NCBI GenBank assembly: GCA_006937955.1
Contig: SSNP01000123.1
Location: 367,823 to 431,822 of the forward strand
Origin: Pachypanchax playfairii
Lineage: Eukaryota; Chordata; Actinopteri; Cyprinodontiformes; Aplocheilidae
Direction: 5' to 3'
DNA: 64,000 nucleotides
This document shows, piece after piece, positions 12,801 through 22,501 of this stretch (its first letter is position 1; each line of letters starts with the position of its first letter). Position numbers and translations under genes: made by a program. The notes beneath the pieces were generated by a model that was not told where the DNA came from, searched no databases, and saw only the letters and a list, made by a program, of their open reading frames with translations.

Positions 12801-13042
12801 TGTCTTGGCTGAACAGGAAGGGTTCTCCTTTTAAAAATAAACTGTATACTTCTTGCTCTCCTTCTGAACTTCCTCGTTCCGACTCTGACAGAACGGTTCT
12901 GCACAGATTTATTTTGGCTGAAAGTCACATGATGATGCATGTTTTGGTTTTTCCACAGGAGCACTACAGTGGAACTGCAAGTTTCTTCATCACAACTCCT
13001 TCCGAGGGTGCTCGTGTACTCACTCTTCTCTTACCTTCATAA
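742..13042 (+). CDS. galk1: Galactokinase 1, 3' part (last three exons)
   Basis: Galactokinase phosphorylates galactose to galactose-1-phosphate in the cytosol, the first step of the Leloir pathway. Three coding exons are visible: 742-892, 967-1129 and 12959-13042 (stop TAA 13040-13042). Exon 742-892 encodes YRRARHVVEEIDRT and FGKLMVESHNSLR. Exon 967-1129 encodes DLYEVSCSELDELV and the GHMP-kinase glycine motif in GSRMTGGGFGGCTVTLL. The terminal exon encodes EHYSGTASFFI, the usual GALK1 C-terminus. Splice phases agree (exon 742 ends in phase 2, exon 967 ends in phase 0). The GGGFGG form fits GALK1 rather than GALK2. The N-terminal part lies before the window. The last intron (1130-12958) is unusually long and contains a separate BTB-domain gene. 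Confidence 0.92.
967..1129 (+). CDS. galk1: galk1 exon with the GHMP glycine motif
   Basis: The exon is bounded by a TTAG acceptor and a GTAATC donor. It carries GVYGSRMTGGGFGGCTV, the third conserved GHMP-kinase motif, which helps shape the substrate pocket. It ends in phase 0 after HTQ, which joins cleanly to the EHY of the terminal exon 11.8 kb downstream. Confidence 0.92.
1130..2625. other. galk1 last intron, 5' segment, no recognised feature
   Basis: Single-copy-looking A/T-rich intron sequence between galk1 exon 967-1129 and the nested gene. I see no exon-like open frame and no clear repeat here. Confidence 0.5.
2632..2641 (+). promoter_or_regulatory. Candidate TATA box for the nested BTB gene
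   Basis: TATAAAAAG lies about 500 bp upstream of the ATG at 3140. It is a good TATA match and the nested gene needs its own promoter. The distance implies a long 5' UTR or an untranslated intron. Weak evidence from one motif only. Confidence 0.3.
3140..3547 (+). CDS. Nested BTB gene exon 1 (BTB/T1 domain)
   Basis: This exon encodes the start methionine and the whole BTB/T1 domain, then ends at VNFDTK in phase 0 before GTACGT. Reading past the donor meets a stop within six codons. Confidence 0.85.
3140..7887 (+). CDS. BTB/POZ (T1) domain protein, KCTD/KCNRG-like, nested in galk1 intron
   Basis: A complete two-exon gene encoding about 287 residues: exon 1 3140-3547 (136 codons, phase 0, donor GTACGT) and exon 2 7432-7887 (stop TGA). 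Residues about 15-115 form a T1-type BTB domain (SLNVGGEIYTTTLDTL, DSMLGAMFTGE, FIDRDGKVFRYILNYLR, LLRREADFFQL), typical of KCTD proteins and Kv tetramerisation domains. The C-terminal half (LLNVSLAEGFKV, CTSLRLVK) resembles the potassium channel regulator KCNRG more than KCTD6 or KCTD14. The two-coding-exon layout and length also fit KCNRG. Such proteins oligomerise and act as channel-assembly regulators or cullin-3 adaptors; which applies here is not visible. The start has A at -3. The gene lies entirely inside the galk1 last intron on the same strand. The family is secure, the orthology is not. Confidence 0.78.
3690..6795. repeat. Large minisatellite of about 26-bp units with a 376-bp higher-order repeat
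   Basis: The array alternates cores such as GGACTCTAACTGCTGG and TCTAATCGTTGG for about 3.1 kb and fills most of the intron of the nested BTB gene. Early units (3690-4115) are diverged. From about 4116 to 5737 a 376-bp block recurs: the marker ACAGTAACTACTGG starts at 4141, 4517, 4893, 5269 and 5645, exactly 376 bp apart. After 5740 simpler unit patterns resume. Confidence 0.95.
4116..5737. repeat. 376-bp higher-order tandem repeat, about 4.3 copies
   Basis: Each 376-bp copy holds a fixed succession of variant 26-bp units, including AACTGCTTTTCTCTAAACG and AACTGATGAACTAATCG variants. The copies appear essentially identical by eye, which implies recent amplification by unequal exchange, or possibly repeat inflation in assembly. 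Confidence 0.9.
7432..7887 (+). CDS. Nested BTB gene exon 2 (C-terminal domain)
   Basis: The exon follows a TTCTAG acceptor in phase 0 and encodes VRVLHFNLRHGPENYELRTC through LVKH and TGA, 151 codons. Cysteine-rich and hydrophobic stretches (FCTWSAFLALLCERFSY) occur near its start. Confidence 0.75.
   Translation, partial: VRVLHFNLRHGPENYELRTCSVRAFTVELFCTWSAFLALLCERFSYRTSQGPTTPRPCISRQNRLKLEWVPKPDELPQDQYDKQNYRGLTVTNPEAVLSDDIMRGPCEITDMQIFVEELLNVSLAEGFKVDLVSPDPTEILNCTSLRLVKH
7888..9011. other. Downstream of the nested BTB gene (within galk1 intron)
   Basis: 3' UTR and intron sequence with a GT-rich microsatellite and a run of at least ten G at about 8253-8311. No canonical AATAAA was seen shortly after the stop of the BTB gene, so its poly(A) site is not identified. 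No other gene is supported. Confidence 0.45.
9012..10120. mobile_element. Non-autonomous DNA element with TTAA ends (piggyBac-like MITE)
   Basis: The left end TTAAAGGTCCTGTATCATG (9012-9030) is mirrored by CATGATACAGTCCCTTTAA (10102-10120), a 19-bp imperfect terminal inverted repeat. TTAA occurs at both borders, as expected for a piggyBac-type target. The interior (1.1 kb) is richer in CpG than its flanks and has no transposase frame. It shares a motif around GCTAATAAAGAC with the element at 34931-35799. Confidence 0.7.
10121..12330. other. galk1 last intron, 3' segment
   Basis: No gene was found. About 10375-10680 begins TTTAAAGTCCCCCTCCGATC and looks like the end of another TTAA-type element without a visible partner end. 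The rest is A/T-rich single-copy-looking sequence. Confidence 0.4.
12331..12655. repeat. (TG)n-flanked interspersed repeat with TTAGG-like core
   Basis: TG dinucleotide runs at 12331-12356 and 12634-12653 bracket a block with inverted-looking ends (CTGGGGACC on the left, GTCCCCATAAGGATACC on the right). The core is rich in GGGTTAGG and GGTTAAGG. Elements of this form are common in fish genomes; the class is not assigned. Confidence 0.6.
12959..13042 (+). CDS. galk1: galk1 terminal exon
   Basis: The exon follows a TTCCACAG acceptor and encodes EHYSGTASFFITTPSEGARV and a short tail ending in TAA. This fits the end of GALK1. A candidate AATAAA poly(A) signal lies at 13261-13266, about 220 bp after the stop. 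Confidence 0.88.
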   Translation, partial: EHYSGTASFFITTPSEGARVLTLLLPS

Positions 13043-13991
13043 ACATCTTGACTGTTGTACGGGAGAAGTTCCCTTTTGGATGATCTTAACATTTTATTCT
13101 TGATTTTTTTAAAGATCTGTGAAATCTGCTTATTTTAAGTAATTCCAAAAACTAAAAGAATTTTATTGAATGATTGTTTCTATGTCCATGTCATGTCGTA
13201 CTTTTTAACAGAGAAGAGTCACAAGGTGTTTACTGGTCTCATGTATTCCTCATGCTGAGCAATAAATCTTGTCTCAAACACAAAAGTTCATTTTTATATA
13301 CTGTATTTTTTATGTATCTGTTTACACATCAACATGAACCGTGCACATCATGGAGTCACAAGTCCAAACCATCCATTTCCAACCCAAAGCAACGTTTATG
13401 CCTGTCGTTAATCTCATTTTGCTCTTGTACCTGAGCAGAAAGTCGGCAGGATTAAATGGAGATAGTTGACAAATAGTGAAACTTTCCAACATTATTGACT
13501 CAGATATTTCTCAATTGCTTATAACCATAACTCAAATAGATACAGTAAGTACTTTACTGACCCCCTGAGGGAACCTGAAGGAGGACCTGTTGGGTCTCAC
13601 CCTCCTGAAGAGTCTGGTCATTGAACCTCCTGGCTGCAGAGTCTTATGTCAGAAGGACCTGGTGGGCTCTCGCCTCCAGGCATCCCATCACTTCTAATAA
13701 ATTTAATTTTTAAAGAGCAACAAAGTCCCTTTGACCCTTAAAATGAAGATAAAACTGTTTATACAATAAGTCACCCACTTATAGTTAACATACTCCAAGC
13801 TCATCACCCTATCTCTAAGGGAGCACCCAGCCACCATGCAGCGGAAACTCATTTCAACCTCTTGTATCCTGGCTCTTGTCCTTTTGGGTATGACTATAGA
13901 TGAGGGTAGGAATGTAGATCAACTGGTAAAGAGAGCTTTGCCTTTTGACTCAGCTCCCTCTTCACCATGACAGTCTGATACAGAGACTGCA
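13043..13991. other. galk1 3' UTR and intergenic sequence
   Basis: Contains the galk1 3' UTR up to about 13280. About 13560-13700 (GACCCCCTGAGGGAACCTGA) looks like a decayed interspersed repeat. No gene is supported. Confidence 0.4.
13261..13266 (+). terminator. Candidate galk1 polyadenylation signal
   Basis: AATAAA about 220 bp downstream of the galk1 stop codon, the first canonical hexamer after it. Position only; no transcript evidence. Confidence 0.5.
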
Positions 13992-14381
13992 TCACTGCAC
14001 CGATCCGTCTGTTGATCTCACGCTCCATCCCTCACTCATGAACAAAACCCCAAGATATTTGAACTCCTCCACTAGGGGTAAAGACGTTCCAAAAACCAGG
14101 GGAGGACAAGGCACCTTTTTATGGTTAAGAACCATGGCCTTGGGTTTGGAGATGCTGATCTTCATTCTGGTTACTTCAAATTTGGCTGCAAACCACCCCA
14201 GCGCATGCTGGAGGTCCTGATTTGAGGAAGCCAACAGAACAATATCATCTGCAAACAGCAGGGAGTCCTGATCCTCTGAGTCCAGATCCTCTGAATTCTG
14301 AATCAAGTCATTAAAATGTTTCCTGTGGTTCCCAGACTGGACCCCCTCTGGCTCCTGGCTACACCTAGAAATTCTGTCCAT
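13992..14381 (-). pseudogene. LINE reverse-transcriptase fragment
   Basis: The minus strand reads an uninterrupted 129-residue segment with SLLFADDIVLLASS, the catalytic FADD box of non-LTR reverse transcriptases, followed by ISKPKAMVL and EEFKYLGVLF, typical of downstream RT motifs. The fragment lacks the endonuclease and most of the RT, so it is a 5'- and 3'-truncated remnant. The exact clade is not certain. Confidence 0.85.
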
Positions 14382-14810
14382 CTGTCCATCTTAGAAACAA
14401 ACACCAACTTCCTAATATGCTGTTAGTTTAGTCATGGAGCTCCACATGGAGCTCAGAGTTCTTCTGATATTTTACTATTCTTTCCTCTAAAAATTATGAG
14501 GTCAAAACACTTTGATGAAAATGTATTTATGAAATAAATGATGAATTATAAAGATTTTGATTATTCTTTTGTCCGAATGACGTGAAAATAAATTGTCTTT
14601 CAAATTTACATGCTAAATTCCAGGTTTTTCGGAAGAGGGAGCGTTTTAAATAAACGGCTGTCAAATTATGTTATAAAAATGCCATTTTCAAAAGTTTTAA
14701 AGGTATTTCAGCAGTCCTCTGTTTACATTTTTCGACTGAGAGATTTGAATTAAAAGTTAAGCAATACACAAGTTTTCCAAAACAGATTTTGGCATCCGTT
14801 AAGATGCGGA
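14382..14810. other. Intergenic, no recognised feature
   Basis: A/T-rich sequence between the LINE fragment and the CpG-rich block. Nothing identifiable. Confidence 0.4.
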
Positions 14811-15130
14811 GTCCGCTCTTGGTTATTCCGAGGTACAGTGAACGCACCATGAGGGCGGAGTTAGTGAACTTTAGCGGAGCAGGAAACATCGAACTAGCCG
14901 CTGCACCGCAGCGCTGCAAATCCCGTTCCAGCTTTTAGTTGTTCTAAGTCAGGACATTTCCGGCCCAGGAGACGGACTTTTGGATACTGGAAACCTTCAA
15001 AGTTTTCCTTTAACTTTGTATGCGGAGAAAGGGCTCCGAGCCGGCAAAAATCCTGGGTACTTCCCGGACGCGGACCCGGATTGAGAACGGCCGATTTGAA
15101 CCAGGTGGGTTGTTCGGTAGTTGGGAGGAG
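14811..15130 (+). promoter_or_regulatory. CpG-rich block, candidate llgl2 promoter / untranslated first exon
   Basis: I count over 20 CpG dinucleotides in about 320 bp, in a region otherwise poor in CpG. A donor-like CCAG|GTGGGT lies near 15102-15106. The llgl2 start codon exon at 25339 is preceded by an acceptor, so at least one untranslated exon must lie upstream. This block is the best candidate seen. Linkage to llgl2 is inference. Confidence 0.4.
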
Positions 15131-15430
15131 GCCCACACGTTCCCACCGAGTCGGTGACTACAGGTGTTTGTTTGTGGGCAGTTTAACTACAACCTGTTTC
15201 GTGTTCAGGAGCTGAGTGTGTTGAGACGAAGCTAGCTGAAGATTAGCTGTCTGGTTTATCCACTGGTACCGAACCAAAACTTCAGAACTTTCGGCTCGAT
15301 GTTTTAGTTCTAAGTTTTTGCTGGTAAGACTCTGAGTTCTTTTCTCCATCAGCATGAACACCGACACAGAATCTAACTTAGACACGTTGAGTCTTAACAG
15401 GGTTAAAAGTAAGAAAAGATGTGTTCCGAT

Positions 15431-15848
15431 TCACCTGACGGGTCTCTGTGTGGTTCTGATCCACCTGACGGGTCTCTGTGTGGTTCTGATCCACCTGACG
15501 GGTCTCTGTGTAGTTCTGATCCACCTGACGGGTCTCTGTGTAGTTCTGATCCACCTGACGGGTCTCTGTGTAGTTCTGATCAACATGGCGGGTCTCTGTG
15601 TGGTTTTGATCCACCTGACGGGTCTCTGTGTAGTTCTGATCCACCTGACGGGTCTCTGTGTAGTTCTGATCAACATGGCGGGTCTCTGTGTGGTTTTGAT
15701 CCACCTGACGGGTCTCTGTGTAGTTCTGATCCACCTGACGGGTCTCTGTGTGGTTTTGATCCACCTGACGGGTCTCTGTGTAGTTCTGATCCACCTGACG
15801 GGTCTCTGTGTAGTTCTGATCAACATGGCGGGTCTCTGTGTGGTTCTG
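15431..15848. repeat. 30-bp minisatellite, about 14 copies
   Basis: The core CACCTGACGGGTCTCTGTGT recurs every 30 bp. Three variant units with CAACATGGCGGG start at 15581, 15671 and 15821, and units with TGGTTTTGAT follow two of them, showing partial higher-order structure. Both strands stay open because 30 is a multiple of three; this is not coding. Confidence 0.95.
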
Positions 15849-18575
15849 GGTGTCAGTGGCGTGTTCTGATGCAGCGTGGGTAGAAACCGGGTTTTCTGTC
15901 CACACGTTGTGGTTCCAGTCGGTCTGTATACTTGAGAGCATGTTGGTTCAGCTAGACACTCAGGTGAGACAAACAAAAGGTGTTACCTGCACACCAGGTG
16001 AATCCTGGTTCCATCTAGTGTTGCGTAATTACGGAAATGTGTAACTTCTGCAAGGCGTGTCCGTCTCAGCAGGTATGTCATTAATCCTGCGAGTCAACAG
16101 TCCAGTTTCAAACAGGAAGGATCCGCAAAAAGACACGATCTGATCCACATCCAGCTGTCAGCGACCTGGTCTGAGCAGAACCAGGTGTGTGTACGTGCGT
16201 GCATGTGTGTGTGTGTGTAAGAGTGAGTGAATCAGTTAAACCCTGGACTGTGGTATGTGATCTGGATCCAGCCTGAGGACTCGGACTTGGTTCTTCCAGT
16301 TCCACCTGCCACAGATAAACAAAAAGCCTTTGTTGTTGCTCGACTGCTGCGGTTCCACCAGCTTTGTGTTGCCCACATCAAACTATCATGGAGGCAAAAT
16401 AAGAAGGTCCACATGTACTGGACAACAGGTCGACACCTGAACAAAGAGGCCATGCTGAGAACAAAAAACACCTGAGTTCATGTTCCTCAGCTCAAACTGA
16501 TAGCAGAACCACAGACAGAACCCTGACTGTGTTCCCTGATGTTCTTGTTCCCTTTGTGGGTTATATTGGATGTATCTGGGGATGTTCTGGTGGTTGATTT
16601 TAATGCTGGTATGTGATTTGAAGGCAGCAGTCTGTGAGACGGATGAGCTGCTGGAAGGCCAGACTCTGGCTCTGATTACAGGAAGGAGGCAGTGAGTTGG
16701 TGGGAGATCTGATATCCAGCAGCCACGCCCCAAAACCTGACAACATCTCACTTCCTCCATCTGCTCAGTTCTGCTGCTGCTCCAGGTGCAACCAGGATTT
16801 CAGTTTGACAGACTGGAGAACTCTGGTTCCGTCACCACATACCTGAGTGATGCACAACATCTTCAGGTCCCCACCTTTACTTTCATTTGCTTCCATATCA
16901 GAGTGTGTGACTCTCTCTCTCCCCTCTCTCACTGTGTGTCTCTCGCTCTATCCCCCTCCCTCCCTGTATGCCCCTCCCTCTCCTCTGATAGTCAGTGTAA
17001 AGGTGAGTTTTGGGAGTTGTGAGAAAGGTGTGGATAGCTGTGGAAGCCATGTGTTCCTTGTTAGCAGCACCTGCTTACACACATCCTGGTTGCGTCAGTT
17101 GGCAGTAAAATGTTTTGAATGCCTTGAAACTCTCTCCTGCTCTGAAGCAGAATGCTAAGTGTGCTAACTATGCTAGAGAGAATGAAGCTGTGCAGCAGCT
17201 CTGCTGGTTTTGCTCTGTTCTGTCCTGCCTGGGCATGTTTTTAATCATTTCCTCTCTCCTTTTTTCAACTTCAGTAATTAAAATGCTGAGAATTTGATGT
17301 CATCACTGATGAGTACGATGTTAGATAAGAAACCCACCTCTGGGATGTTAAAGCCACAGCAGAGACGTTGCTGTCATAGAGTCAACAGTGCTGTTGGGTT
17401 TGAAGTCCAGAGTAAATAAGAGTTGGAACGTGAACGTGCAGAGAGATGAGCTCATGAAACAACATGATGACAGACGGAGCTTTCATTTCCTGGGAAAATC
17501 CATACCTGAGAGCAGAGGTGGGACATGACTGAAACTGGTCTGCTTTGTTCTCCCGATTAACATGAAACTAACTGGGATTCCAGAATAATGCACCTCGTTG
17601 TTCTGGTTCTCACCGTGCTCTCCCACCCTGACCGTACAACCCACTGTTCCACTGAGAGTCTGATCGCTCCTGATTGTCCATGTGGGAAAGATGCACACTG
17701 TGTGAAATCAGCCTTAATGAGATGAATAATAACCATCCAGCATATTCAAATAATTTATAAACACAAGATTTCTCTTTAACTGTTAGAGTCTGAACACACG
17801 AGTCTGTAACTCCAGGTTAGTTTGTTTTCAGCTCGGCTCTGGTCAGTCTGGATCTGGATCAGAACCTGATGATTTAACAAGTTGGAGTTTTTTGTTTCCA
17901 CTTGGTGGAGCTAACAGTCACCATGTTACTGCACAGCAGACACTGACATACAGGAAACAGACCTGCAAATAAAAGAATTAAAACAAGCAACAAGTGTGAC
18001 AGGAAGTACATGTTCTAATCCCCCCAATGTCATGATCCAGTACGATCTCTCAGAACTCACTGAACAAAGACCGACTCCTCAGAACTCTGTTCATGGATCC
18101 ATGATCACGTTTTGTTGGAGTTGACTTGAGTCTAAAACAAATAAAACTCGATTGGACCTGGAATTTATTAAGATGCTTGATGCAGCGTATATTGAGTATG
18201 GCCTGAAATTGAGTGCAGTTTCCTGGTCCATGTCAGATGTCTGGGTAACCATGTCTGTTCTATGGAGGTTCCCCTCATGTAGGAACCAGTCCCTCGACGT
18301 GTTTCAGCTGGTCCGTCTGTATGGAGCTACATGGTTCACTCTCTCCTTCGCTGCTGTTCTCTGTGTCGCCGTCACCTGTTGCCGTGTTTAACTACTACAT
18401 GCATTTCACAGAATCATATGATGAAAAAATGATAAACAATCAGTTTTAGAAAAAGAAATAAATTATTAAGATTAATACAAAATTAAGATTTTAATTTTGT
18501 CATCAGAGCTGGGACATGAGTACCTGTCCCTGTTACAGAGACTGATCAGGAGCAGGACAGCAAGGGAGGCAAGGG
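15849..18575. other. Intergenic or llgl2 upstream intron, no gene recognised
   Basis: Contains short GT and CT-rich tracts (16200-16220, 16911-16985) but no convincing exon, TIR pair or LINE frame. If the CpG block is the llgl2 promoter this is intron sequence. Confidence 0.4.
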
Positions 18576-18579
18576 AGGC

Positions 18580-19241
18580 CCGCTGTCTTTCAGTTCCTCA
18601 GAGGAGAACACCCGCCCTTCGTCTTTCAGTTCCTCAGAGGAGAACACCCGCCCTTCGTCTTTCAGTTCCTCGTAGGAGAACACCCGCCCTCTGTCTTTCA
18701 GTTCCTCGTAGGAGAACACCCGCCCTCTGTCTTTCAGTTCTTAATAGAACACCCGCCCTTCGTCTTTCAGTTCCTCGTAGGAGAACACCCGCCCTCCGTC
18801 TTTCAGTTCTTAATAGAACACCCGCCCTCCGTCTTTCAGTTCCTCATAGGAGAACACCCGCCCTCCTTCTTTCAGTTCCTCATAGGAGAACACCTGCCCT
18901 TCGTCTTTCAGTTCCTCAGAGGAGAACACCCGCCCTCCGTCTTTCAGTTCTTAATAGAACACCCGCCCTCCGTCTTTCAGTTCCTCATAGGAGAACACCC
19001 GCCCTCCGTCTTTCAGTTCCTCATAGGAGAACACCTGCCCTCCGTCTTTCAGTTCTTAATAGAACACCCGCCCTCCGTCTTTCAGTTCCTCATAGGAGAA
19101 CACCCGCCCTCCGTCTTTCAGTTCTTAATAGAACACCCGCCCTCCGTCTTTCAGTTCCTCATAGGAGAACACCCGCCCTCCGTCTTTCAGTTCCTCATAG
19201 GAGAACACCCGCCCTCCGTCTTTCAGTTCTTAATAGAACAC
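18580..19241. repeat. 36/33-bp minisatellite, left arm
   Basis: Units of 36 bp with core CCGTCTTTCAGTTCCTCATAG alternate with 33-bp units ending in GTTCTTAATAG. The same array resumes after the L2 insertion, at 20173. The left arm has more unit types (GCCCTTCG, GCCCTCTG) than the right arm. Confidence 0.95.
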
Positions 19242-20172
19242 GTGAATAAGCGTGAAGCTTGACTCCATCACGCTGTTCCCCAAAACCTCCGCCAGAAACC
19301 TTGGTGTCATACTGGACAACCAGCTGTCCTTCAAAGAGCAGGTTAACTCCGTAGCTCGCTCATGTCGATTCGCGCTTTACAACATCAGGAAAATCAGAGC
19401 CTTCCTCACAGACCACACCACACAGCTTCTGGTCCAGGCCCTGGTCTTGTCCAGGATCGACTACTGCAACTCATTGCTGGCCGGTCTTCCGGCGTCCTCG
19501 GTTAAACCTCTGCAGATGATTCAGAACGCAGCAGCACGTTTGGTCTTCAACCAGCCCAAGAGGGCTCATGTCACTCCGCTGCTCATTTCCCTGCACTGGC
19601 TTCCAGTTGCAGCACGCATCAAATACAAAGCTCTGCTTCTGGCTTACCAGACTCTAACACACACAGCTCCTACCTACCTTCACTCCTTCATCCAAACCTA
19701 CATTCCCACGCGTCAGCTACGCTCAGCCGCTGAAAGACGCCTAGCGCTTCCACCACAACGTGGCATGAGATCATGTTCCAAACTCTTCTCCTCTGTTGTC
19801 CCCCGATGGTGGAATGACCTACCAAACTCGGTCCGATCCTCAGAGTCTGCAGCTACTTTTAAGAGCAGACTTAAGACTCACCTCTTTAAAGAACACTTTC
19901 AGTCTTAATGTAGGAGTGATTTATGATTTATGATATCGATTTGAGAATTTATCTCTCACAAAAAAAAAATAAAAATAAAAAAAAAAAAAAATTGATGTAC
20001 AGTGTACTGATACACTTGATGTATCAGCGTCGGAATTAAACTGGACTCCAAACTGTCCGCCTCCTTATATTTTTTTCCTTCTCTTTGAATTCTTGCTTGT
20101 ATGTTCTCTCAATGTAAGTCGCTTTGGATAAAAGCGTCTGCTAAATGACAGTAGTAGTAGTAGTAGTAGTAG
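19242..20172 (+). mobile_element. 5'-truncated L2-clade LINE inserted in a minisatellite
   Basis: The frame from 19252 to 19908 encodes 218 residues of the C-terminal part of an L2-type LINE ORF2 (NLGVILDNQLSF, SRIDYCNSLLAGLP, LHWLPVAARIKYK, PRWWNDLPNSVR). An A-rich 3' UTR follows, then the conserved fish L2 end GTCGCTTTGGATAAAAGCG (20119-20137) and a (TAG)n tail (20150-20172). TAGAACAC occurs at 19234-19241 and again at 20170-20177, a plausible 8-bp target-site duplication. Endonuclease and catalytic RT parts are missing, so it cannot move by itself. Confidence 0.9.
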
Positions 20173-21297
20173 AACACCCGCCCTCCGTCTTTCAGTTCCT
20201 CATAGGAGAACACCCGCCCTCCGTCTTTCAGTTCCTCATAGGAGAACACCCGCCCTCCGTCTTTCAGTTCCTCAGAGGAGAACACCCGCCCTCCGTCTTT
20301 CAGTTCCTCATAGGAGAACACCCGCCCTCCGTCTTTCAGTTCCTCATAGGAGAACACCCGCCCTCCGTCTTTCAGTTCTTAATAGAAAACCCGCCCTCCG
20401 TCTTTCAGTTCCTCATAGGAGAACACCCGCCCTCCGTCTTTCAGTTCCTCGTAGGAGAACACCTGCCCTACGTCTTTCAGTTCCTCATAGGAGAACACCC
20501 GCCCTCCGTCCTTCAGTTCCTCATAGGAGAACACCCGCCCTCCGTCTTTCAGTTCCTCATAGGAGAACACCCGCCCTCCGTCTTTCAGTTCCTCATAGGA
20601 GAACACCCGCCCTCCGTCTTTCAGTTCCTCATAGGAGAACACCCGCCCTCTGTCTTTCAGTTCTTAATAGAACACCTGCCCTCCGTCTTTCAGTTCCTCA
20701 TAGGAGAACACCTGCCCTCCGTCGTTCAGTTCCTCATAGGAGAACACCCGCCCTCCGTCTTTCAGTTCCTCATAGGAGAACACCCGCCCTCCGTCTTTCA
20801 GTTCTTAATAGAAAACCCGCCCTCCGTCTTTCAGTTCCTCATAGGAGAACACCCGCCCTCCGTCTTTCAGTTCCTCATAGGAGAACACCCGCCCTCCGTC
20901 TTTCAGTTCCTCATAGGAGAACACCCGCCCTCCGTCTTTCAGTTCCTCGTAGGAGAACACCCGCCCTCTGTCTTTCAGTTCTTAATAGAACACCTGCCCT
21001 CCGTCTTTCAGTTCCTCATAGGAGAACACCTGCCCTCCGTCTTTCAGTTCTTAATAGAACACCCGCCCTCCGTCTTTCAGTTCCTCATAGGAGAACACCT
21101 GCCCTCCGTCTTTCAGTTCTTAATAGAACACCCGCCCTCCTTCTTTCAGTTCCTCATAGGAGAACACCCGCCCTCCGTCTTTCAGTTCCTCATAGGAGAA
21201 CACCCGCCCTCCGTCTTTCAGTTCCTCATAGGAGAACACCCGCCCTCCGTCTTTCAGTTCCTCATAGGAGAACACCCGCCCTCCGTCTTTCAGTTCT
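20173..21297. repeat. 36/33-bp minisatellite, right arm, about 31 copies
   Basis: Continuation of the array to the left of the L2 element, with mostly 36-bp units and interspersed 33-bp units (TTCTTAATAG variant). All units keep a multiple of three, giving a long but meaningless open frame. Confidence 0.95.
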
Positions 21298-21575
21298 TCA
21301 CTCTCTGCAGGAGAACCTTTGGTCCCTCACAAGAGAACTCTGCAGGAGAACCTTTGGTACTTCACAGGAGAACTCTGCAGGGGAACCTTTGGTCCCTCAC
21401 AAGAGAACTCTGCGGGAGAACCTTTGGTCCCTCACAAGAGAACTCTGCAGGGGAACCTTTGGTCCCTCACAAGAGAACTCTGCAGGAGAACCTTTGGTAC
21501 TTCACAAGAGAACTCTGCAGGGGAACCTTTGGTCCCTCACAAGAGAATTCTGTAGGAGAACTCTGCAGGAGAACG
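21298..21575. repeat. 35-bp minisatellite, about 8 copies
   Basis: A second, unrelated array directly abuts the 36-bp array. Its units carry GAACCTTTGGTCCCTCACAA followed by GAGAACTCTGCAGG, with a GGTACTTCACA variant in some units. Confidence 0.9.
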
Positions 21576-22501
21576 TGCTCTGCAGGTTGCTGTGTATGTG
21601 TTCTCCATCTGGTCTGACACTCAGCTGTGCAGAAGAAGAACATCCCAGACACGAACACAGCCATGTGTGACTGCAGTGAGGCAGACGTTCCACCTGAAGC
21701 TGCTCATTCTTCGCAGGTATCTGCAGCTCTGTCCTGACTCACTGCTGGGAGGTGGAACCACGCAGCTTCCAGAGAACTGTGACATCAGCGTGACGCGCCG
21801 TCCTGCCCAGATCATCGATTCTAATCACACCTCAAACACTGTTGATGTCTAATAACATGCTGGTTTTTAGTTCCAGGGATTGTAGAAATGTAAATACCTC
21901 AGGAACATTCTGTTCATCCTCACCTGTCAGCTGACTGCCTCTCCAGCAGTTAGAATGGGAACTTTATGTTCTTCAGTTTTAACATTGATCTTTATGCTTA
22001 ACAACAACTCAGGGTTCCATCTGAGTTGGTGGAACTTGGTTCTGTTCTTTCCAGAGAAGTTCAGCTTCCTGGTCTCAGTGCTCAGCTGATTGGGCCTTTG
22101 TGTTCTCTGCAGACTCCGAAGTTCTACTGGGGTCAGGTGGGCCTGGAGCCTCATGGCGGTGGGTTCAAGTGTCTAAACTCTCTGATCTCTTAAATAGTTC
22201 AGCTTCAGCTCAACAACATGAACCCCACGTGATATTTCACTGTACAGAGCAGCTCTGCTGTTAAACTCCCGTGTTCTGATCAACATGCAGACTGCTGCAG
22301 CGCTTCAGACTGGAGTCCCTGCAGTGGGAGTGAAACAGTTTGACTTTATAAACAACAGAAACATGAGGAAGCTGATGCTCTGCAGTCGTTCTACACTCTG
22401 ATCTCATAGTGCTTCACTCCAACCAACATTACCTCTGACCTTTCAAATTAACCTGACAGACACACCACACTGCCTCTGAAACACACACAGCTACAGAACA
22501 C
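21576..22501. other. Intergenic or upstream intron, no gene recognised
   Basis: No exon or repeat structure could be supported here. Confidence 0.4.

Noticed and set aside
15354..15976. Overlapping open frames with HLTGLCVVLI or TQRPVRWIR repeats
   Set aside because: 30-bp minisatellite; frames on both strands are equally open and unrelated to any family.
18152..18391. Short open frame with a hydrophobic C-terminus
   Set aside because: No family resemblance, no splice or start context; length is expected by chance.
20145..21617. 490-codon open frame with repeated EHPPSVFQFLIG
   Set aside because: It is a 36/33-bp minisatellite whose unit length is a multiple of three; it has no splice context and begins in the LINE tail.
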